A DNA stretch of 64,000 nt, from assembly GCA_940337035.1 (NCBI GenBank), contig CALNHX010002698.1, positions 1 through 64,000 of the forward strand, read 5' to 3'. Positions within the stretch are counted from its first letter, which is position 1, and every line of letters begins with the position of its first letter. Of this stretch, positions 58,501 through 64,000 are shown in pieces. A program made the position numbers and the translations under genes. The stretch comes from Agriotes lineatus. Taxonomy: Eukaryota > Arthropoda > Insecta > Coleoptera > Elateridae. Below the pieces are notes generated by a model. It made no database searches. It was not told the origin of the DNA and worked only from the letters and a program-made list of their open reading frames with translations.

Positions 58501-60125
58501 TGGAACTCCGTAAAGACTTGATTCTTCTTAACCAGAAAACGAACATCGCACCATCTCGAACTGTCGTCAATAAATGTGACGAAGTATTTTGCCTTTCCCA
58601 ACGATTCTGTCCTCATCGGGCCGCATACGTCTGAATGTACCAACTCCAGCAATTTCGTATGTCGATTTGATCGTTTTGGGAATGGAGCACGCAACATTTT
58701 TCCTTGAATACAGACATCGCACACAAAGGTTTCATCAGCTCTAACAACGCCGATTCCCTTCATCGTCCCCTTTCGCGCAGCATCAGTAAGATCCTTCACG
58801 TTCAAGTGACCAAGGCGTTGATGCCAGAGACGAAGCTTGTTGATATCTGACAAAGTCGATGCCATACATCTGTCGTTGTTTTTTGCTTGAATGATATATA
58901 ACCCGTCTACACGTCTTGCGGTTAATATTGCGTTACCTTCGTTGTTAACGATTTTTGCGGATTTTTGTTCAAAAACTACACGATACCCCTTGTCAGTGAT
59001 TTTGTCCACCGACATAAGGTTTATGCGAAGATCGGGCACAAATAGTGTATTTGACAACTCTATTTGTTTAGTTACGTCTTCTTCGTGTACTTGAAACAAA
59101 ACGTTTCCGCGCGCCTTGATGTCGGTCGAAGCACTGCTTGCCAAATGCAATTTTTCCGCGTTGACGCTTTCTTTGCTTAAAAATTCGTTAGAATTTTTAC
59201 AAATATGTGAAGAACAACCGCTGTCTAGGCACCACGATCCGTCTCCAATTGTACTGGGTACTTGGAATACATTATCAATGTCTTTACAGTTCTTTAAAGA
59301 ATACGGACTCATCGACGTATAACACTGAAAGTGTTCCGCGGTTTTCACACTTTGTGATACTTTATTGTCCTTCTGTCTGCATTCACTGACTTTGTGACCG
59401 AGCCTCTTACAGCGATAACATCTAATAGTTGCTGACAAGTCTTTGCCGTTGTTGTTCTTATTTTTAAACTGTGTGTTTCTACTTTTATGAGTAAATTTAC
59501 GAACCACCATAGCGTTCGGCACTTCACTATGCATTTCGCTTTTGCGCGCATCGGATTCCTCAATAATTTTTATACGTAGTGTTTCCGGCGATGGTAAATC
59601 GTCTCGAGATTCGATCGCACAACGAAAGTTTTGAAAACTTGACGGCAAACTATAAAGAAGCATTATGGCGAGTAAATCAGCATTTATATCGACGTCCATA
59701 TTGTTGAGTTTATCAACTACATCGAAAAACGTACGTAAATGCTCTCGCACATCTTCGCTCTCTCGCATCCGCTGAAGAGTCAGCTGCCTTAACAGTGTTG
59801 CTTTACGCGCGGGCCCTTTCGACTGGTAAACGCTTTCGAGCTTCAGCCATACATCCCGTGCAGTCTTGCATCCCTTTACCTGTTTCAACTCCGCTGAACT
59901 GATCGACAAAATTATGTCAGATTTCGCCTTTTGATCGAGAGTGATCCACTGCTGTTGTGCTTGAATTGACGTGGCATCCGCCTCCGCAACCTCTGGTTTC
60001 ACTCTTGTGCCGTTGACGAACTCCCATGCATCGTTTTTAACGAGCAGAGCTTCCATATGCATCCGCCATGTATCATAATTTTCTCTGTTGAGAGTTTCAA
60101 TTCTCGCAGTACCTGCGACATTCAT
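55571..60125 (-). pseudogene. Copia Gag-Pol, three disabling lesions
   Basis: From ATG at 60125 a 984-codon frame covers Gag, knuckle, protease DSGC, complete DD35E integrase and the start of RT, matching copia-1 closely. A 4-bp insertion (GGTC repeated near 57204-57211) then shifts the frame. The next RT part is open at 57145-57000 and is cut by the MITE at 56573-56993. RT resumes with YVDD through RNase H (56570-55679), where CAA has become TAA at 55679-55681, about 36 codons before the original end. The remainder down to 55571 is still recognisable. It cannot supply a full RT. Confidence 0.93.
56573..56993. mobile_element. 421-bp MITE with TA target duplication inside copia-2
   Basis: Absent from copia-1, where GACGTACACACATG is continuous. 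Ends are TAGTATTCCAACC and GGTTGGAATACTA; about 31 bp of inverted repeat with one mismatch (to AAGCTATT). TA flanks at 56571-56572 and 56994-56995 suggest a Tc1/mariner-type non-autonomous element. No coding capacity. Confidence 0.9.
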
Positions 60126-60227
60126 GTTGACTTTTTGAGAATGACGTATGTCACCAAAAAATTATTTCAGGAATGCAGTTCAAGTAAATTCAGGAAGCGA
60201 CTTCGTTATCTTCAGTTCACACCGTTA

Positions 60228-60242
60228 GCTGGGCCCATAACC
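60228..60242 (-). promoter_or_regulatory. Copia-2 primer-binding site
   Basis: Same GCTGGGCCCATAACC as copia-1, abutting the 5' LTR at 60243. Confidence 0.85.
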
Positions 60243-60431
60243 TATGAGGATTATTTGCGCTAGTGGGTGAACTGAAATGATAACACTGAAACGACAACTA
60301 TTTATTAACACGATACACCAATGTGTGGTTTACAAAAACAATAGATGACATTCTGTATGATACTTAGAATATCACATTAGCCGCGTAACGACGCGAGACT
60401 GTAGTTCGGTACGGAACGGATAGTACCAACA
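60243..60431 (-). repeat. Copia-2 5' LTR
   Basis: 189 bp with an intact AATAAA complement. It ends CCAACA at 60431, before the CATTC duplication. Confidence 0.92.
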
Positions 60432-60496
60432 CATTCAATTTTCTACAACCCAGAAATGCGAACGTGGCGGTTGTACAACATCGATGGAGTTAGATA
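60432..60496 (+). repeat. Satellite monomer remnant between copia-2 and a MITE
   Basis: 65 bp of monomer (CATTCAATTTTCTACAACCC to GTTAGATA), the right half of the unit hit by copia-2. Confidence 0.9.
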
Positions 60497-60878
60497 ATAG
60501 TAATTTACGATACAAGTGCGTAAAGCTACTCTTTAGGCACGAGTGGGGTAGAGTTAAAACGCGAGTGAGCGAGCGTTTTAAGCCCCGCGAGTAACTAAAG
60601 ATGCTTTACGCATGTGTATCGTACAATATTTTATCTACGATAGAATCTAGAAAACACGGTAAATATGAAAAAAAAATAAATGTAAATTAGGATTACTAGC
60701 AACCGGTCATAATTTTGGGTGTTTTAAAAATTTTAAAACACGTTGCTACTCACAACGTGTCTAATGAAATCTTTTAAATACGTTACTATTGACGACGTAA
60801 ACTAATAAAAACCTGTTATTAAACAGTCGTTTTACAAACTTAAAACTGCCAACTAAAAGGCAATTTTACATACTGTCG
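60497..60878 (+). mobile_element. 382-bp hairpin element in the satellite
   Basis: Flanked by TAGATA at 60491-60496 and 60879-60884, a 6-bp duplication. It begins ATAGTAATTTACGATACAAG, folds back around GCGAGTGAGCGAGCG to GTATCGTACAATATTTTATC, and has a second non-coding half ending TACATACTGTCG. Same family as 29742-30188 and 19763-19891. Confidence 0.78.
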
Positions 60879-63800
60879 TAGATAAAATTTATTTTTATTC
60901 AATATTAATCCTGCGAGTGTCATAGCTAGCGTTTCTTCAGTAACATAGTTAAAATTACTGCTTCAGGAACTTAGTAGATGCCGTATTAAATTAATGACAA
61001 GCTCGGAGAGCAGCCACAGCAAACGGTGGCGATTAGCAGCCCTATTTGTTTGACTCGAATTTGCAAATCGTCAAAATAAAGCTTCTCCCTACTTCGCGGT
61101 GTTCCATTTAATTTTCTACAACCTATAAATTAGTACATGGCGGATGTACAACGTCCATGGAGTTAGATAAAATTTATTTTTAATCAATTGGAATCCTGCG
61201 GGTGTCATAGCTCTCGTCACTACAGTAATATAGGTAAAATTACTGCTTCTGGATCTTATTAGATGCCGTATTAAATTAATGCGAAGCTCGGCAAGCAGCC
61301 ACAGCAAACGGTGGCGATTAGCAGCCCTATTTGTTGTTTCGAATTTGTAAATCGGCAATATAGAACTTCTCCCTACTTCGCGGAGTCGCATTCAATTTTC
61401 TACAACCCAGAAATTCGAACATGGCGGTTGTACAACATCGATGGATATTAATCCTGCGAATGACATAGCTCGCATTTCTACAGTAATATAGTTAAAAATT
61501 AATGCGTCAGGATCTACTTAGGTGCCGTATTAAATTAATGCGAAGGTCGGAAAGCAGCCACAGCAAACGGTGGCGATTAGCAGCCCTATTTGTATGCTTC
61601 CAATTTGCAAATCGGCAATATAGAACTTTTCCCTACTTCGCGGTGTCAAATTCAATTTTCTACAACCCAAAAATGCGAACGTGGCGGTTGTACAACGTCG
61701 ATGGAGTTAGATAAAATTTATTTTTATTTAATATTAATCCTGCGATAGTCAAAGCTCTCGTTTCTACAGTAATATAGTTAAAATTAATGCTTCAGGATCT
61801 TAGTAGATGCCATATTAGATTAATGACAAGCTCGGAAAGCACATACAGCAAACGGTGGCGATTAGCAGCCCTATTTGTTTGCTTCGAATTTGTAAATCGG
61901 CAATATAGAGCTTTTCCCTACTTCGCGGTGTCGCATTCAATTTTCTACAACCCAGAAATTCGAACATGGCGGTTGTACAACATCGATGGAGTTAGATAAA
62001 ATTTATTTTTATTCAATATTAATCCTGCGAGTGTCATAGCTCGCGTTTCTACAGTAATATAATTAAAATTACTGCTTCAGGATCTTAGTAGATGCCGTAT
62101 TAAATTAATGACAAGCTTGGATAGCAGCCACAGCAAACGATGGCGATTAGCAGCCCTATTTTTTTGCTTCGAATTTGCAAATCGGCAAAATAAAGCTTCT
62201 CCCTACTTCGCGGTGTCACATTTAAATTTCTACAACTCAGAAATTCGAACATGGCGGTTGTACAACATCGATGGAGTTAGATAAAATTTATTTTTATACA
62301 ATATTAATCCTGCGAGTGTCATAGCTCGCGTTTCTACAGAAAAATAGTTAAAATTACTGCTTCAGAATCTTAGTAGATGCCGTATTAAAATAATGACAAG
62401 CTCGGAAATCAGCCACAGCAAACGGTGGCGATTAGCAGCCCTATTTGTTTGCATCAAATTTGCAAATCGGCAATATAGATCTTCTCTCTACTTGGCGCTG
62501 TCGCATTCAATTTTCTACAACACAGAAATTCGAACATGGCGGTTGTACAACGTCGATGGAGTTAGATAAAATTTATTTTTATTCAATATTAATCCTGCGA
62601 GTGTCATAGCTCTCATTTCTGCAGTAATATAGTTAAAATTACTGCTTCAGGATCCTATTAGATGACGTATTAAATTAATGCGAAGCTCCGAAAGCAGCTA
62701 CAGAAAACGGTGGCGATTAGCAGCCCTATTTGTTTGCATCAAATTTGCAAATCGGCAATATAGATCTTCTCTCTACTTGGCGCTGTCGCATTCAATTTTC
62801 TACAACACAGAAATTCGAACATGGCGGTTGTACAACGTCGATGGAGTTAGATAAAATTTATTTTTAATCAATATTAATCCTGCGAGTGTCATAGCTCTCA
62901 TTTCTGCAGTAATATAGTTAAAATTACTGCTTCAGGATCCTATTAGATGACGTATTAAATTAATGCGAAGCTCCGAAAGCTGCCACAGAAAACGGTGGCG
63001 ATTAGCAGCCCTATTTGTTTGCATCAAATTTGCAAATCGGCAATATAGATCTTCTCTCTACTTGGCGCTGTCGCATTCAATTTTCTACAACACAGAAATT
63101 CGAACATGGCGGTTGTACAACGTCGATGGAGTTAGATAAAATTTATTTTTATTCAATATTAATCCTGCGAGTGTCATAGCTCTCATTTCTGCAGTAATAT
63201 AGTTAAAATTACTGCTTCAGGATCCTATTAGATGACGTATTAAATTAATGCGAAGCTCGGAAATCAGCCACAGCAAACGGTGGCGATTAACAGCCCTATT
63301 TGTTTGCATCAAATTTGCAAATCGGCAATATAGATCTTCTCTCTACTTGGCGCTGTCGCATTCAATTTTCTACAACACAGAAATTCGAACATGGCGGTTG
63401 TACAACGTCGATGGAGTTAGATAAAATTTATTTTTATTCAATATTAATCCTGCGAGTGTCATAGCTCTCATTTCTGCAGTAATATAGTTAAAATTACTGC
63501 TTCAGGATCCTATTAGATGACGTATTAAATTAATGCGAAGCTCCGAAAGCAGCCACAGAAAACGGTGGCGATTAGCAGCCCTATTTGTATGCTTCCAATT
63601 TGCAAATCTGCAATATAGAACTTTTCCCTACTTCGCGGTGTCAAATTCAATTATCTGCAAACCGGAAATTCGAACATGGCGGTTGTACAACATCCATGGA
63701 GTTAGATAAAATTTATTTTTATTCAATATTAATCCTGCTAGTGTCATAGCTCACGTGTCTACAGTAATATAGTTAAAGTTACTGCTTCAGGATCTTAGTA

Positions 63801-64000
63801 GATGAAGTATTAAAATAATGACAAGCTCGAAAAGCAGCCACAGCAAACGGTGGCGATTAGCAGCCCTATTTGTTTGCATCAAATTTGCAAATCGGCAATA
63901 TAGATCTTCTCTCTACTTGGCGCTGTCGCATTCAATTTTCTACAACACAGAAATTCGAACATGGCGGTTGTACAACGTCGATGGAGTTAGATAAAATTTA
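60879..64000 (+). repeat. ~285-bp satellite array, block 4 (runs off the window)
   Basis: Same family and orientation. From about 62430 to 63420 successive monomers carrying TTTGCATCAAATTTGCAAAT and CTTGGCGCTGTCGC are almost identical to each other (spacing 285 bp), a sign of recent local amplification. One monomer near 61441 has lost the GTTAGATAAAATTTATTTTT segment. Confidence 0.95.

Larger units (their letters stand above)
55372..60431 (-). mobile_element. Ty1/copia retrotransposon copia-2, inactivated
   Basis: Same family and orientation as copia-1. Its LTRs are 55372-55560 and 60243-60431; the target duplication is CATTC at 55367-55371 and 60432-60436 in a satellite monomer. Its length is 4633 + 421 (MITE) + 2 (TA) + 4 (insertion) = 5060 bp, which accounts for every base difference in length. 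The two LTRs differ at three places (GAAGCG/GAAACG, TTTGTT/TTTATT, GACTTT/GACATT), so it inserted earlier than copia-1. Confidence 0.95.

Noticed and set aside
19892..64000. CRISPR-like array
   Set aside because: The whole monomer is repeated without unique spacers, the unit is about 285 bp and the genome is eukaryotic.

Overview
This is a gene-poor stretch of a eukaryotic, almost certainly insect, genome. It is AT-rich and carries no recognisable host gene or RNA gene. It consists of nested transposable elements (1-19891) followed by a megabase-style satellite array (19892-64000, continuing off the right edge) that has itself been invaded by retrotransposons. The insect call rests on a copia-type element with the half-tRNA primer site known from Drosophila copia, a long-LTR gypsy element and Jockey-like non-LTR remains. 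I cannot name the order or species.

Left region (1-9113) is a four-level nest. A Jockey-like non-LTR retrotransposon (minus strand, pieces at 1-607 and 8995-9113) is split by an 8.4-kb DNA transposon (608-8991) with about 1-kb terminal inverted repeats and a 3-bp TTA target duplication. Removing the insert restores the retrotransposon reading frame exactly. The DNA transposon carries a broken minus-strand gene with an XPG/PIN-like nuclease part and a cysteine-rich C-terminus, the combination I associate with the Academ superfamily. It was hit in turn by a hairpin-rich 610-bp insert (931-1540), a 5'-truncated non-LTR element (2985-4483), a 183-bp MITE (5326-5508) and a decayed hAT element (6000-7152) with a perfect 8-bp target duplication.

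Middle region (9114-19762) is a Ty3/gypsy element with very long LTRs (2598 and 2347 bp), open gag and pol frames and an in-frame GGGAAAC slippery heptamer that would give -1 frameshifting into pol. Its two LTRs are strongly diverged and its flanks do not match, so it looks recombinant. It forms the junction between the TE nest and the satellite.

Right region (19892-64000) holds about 33.6 kb of a roughly 285-bp satellite, near 118 monomers all in one orientation, with several higher-order periods (1129 and 1697 bp; 858 bp; about 4843 bp). Two copia elements lie in it in the same orientation: copia-1 (44412-49044) has an intact 1375-codon ORF and LTRs I read as identical, while copia-2 (55372-60431) is broken by a stop, a 4-bp insertion and a 421-bp TA-flanked MITE. 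Three related hairpin elements also sit in or beside the array (19763, 29742, 60497).

I found no defence system, CRISPR or operon. The most notable items are the frame-proven Academ-like nest, the gypsy frameshift site with mismatched LTRs, and the young copia with AT-hook-like motifs in its integrase tail living inside an AT-rich satellite.
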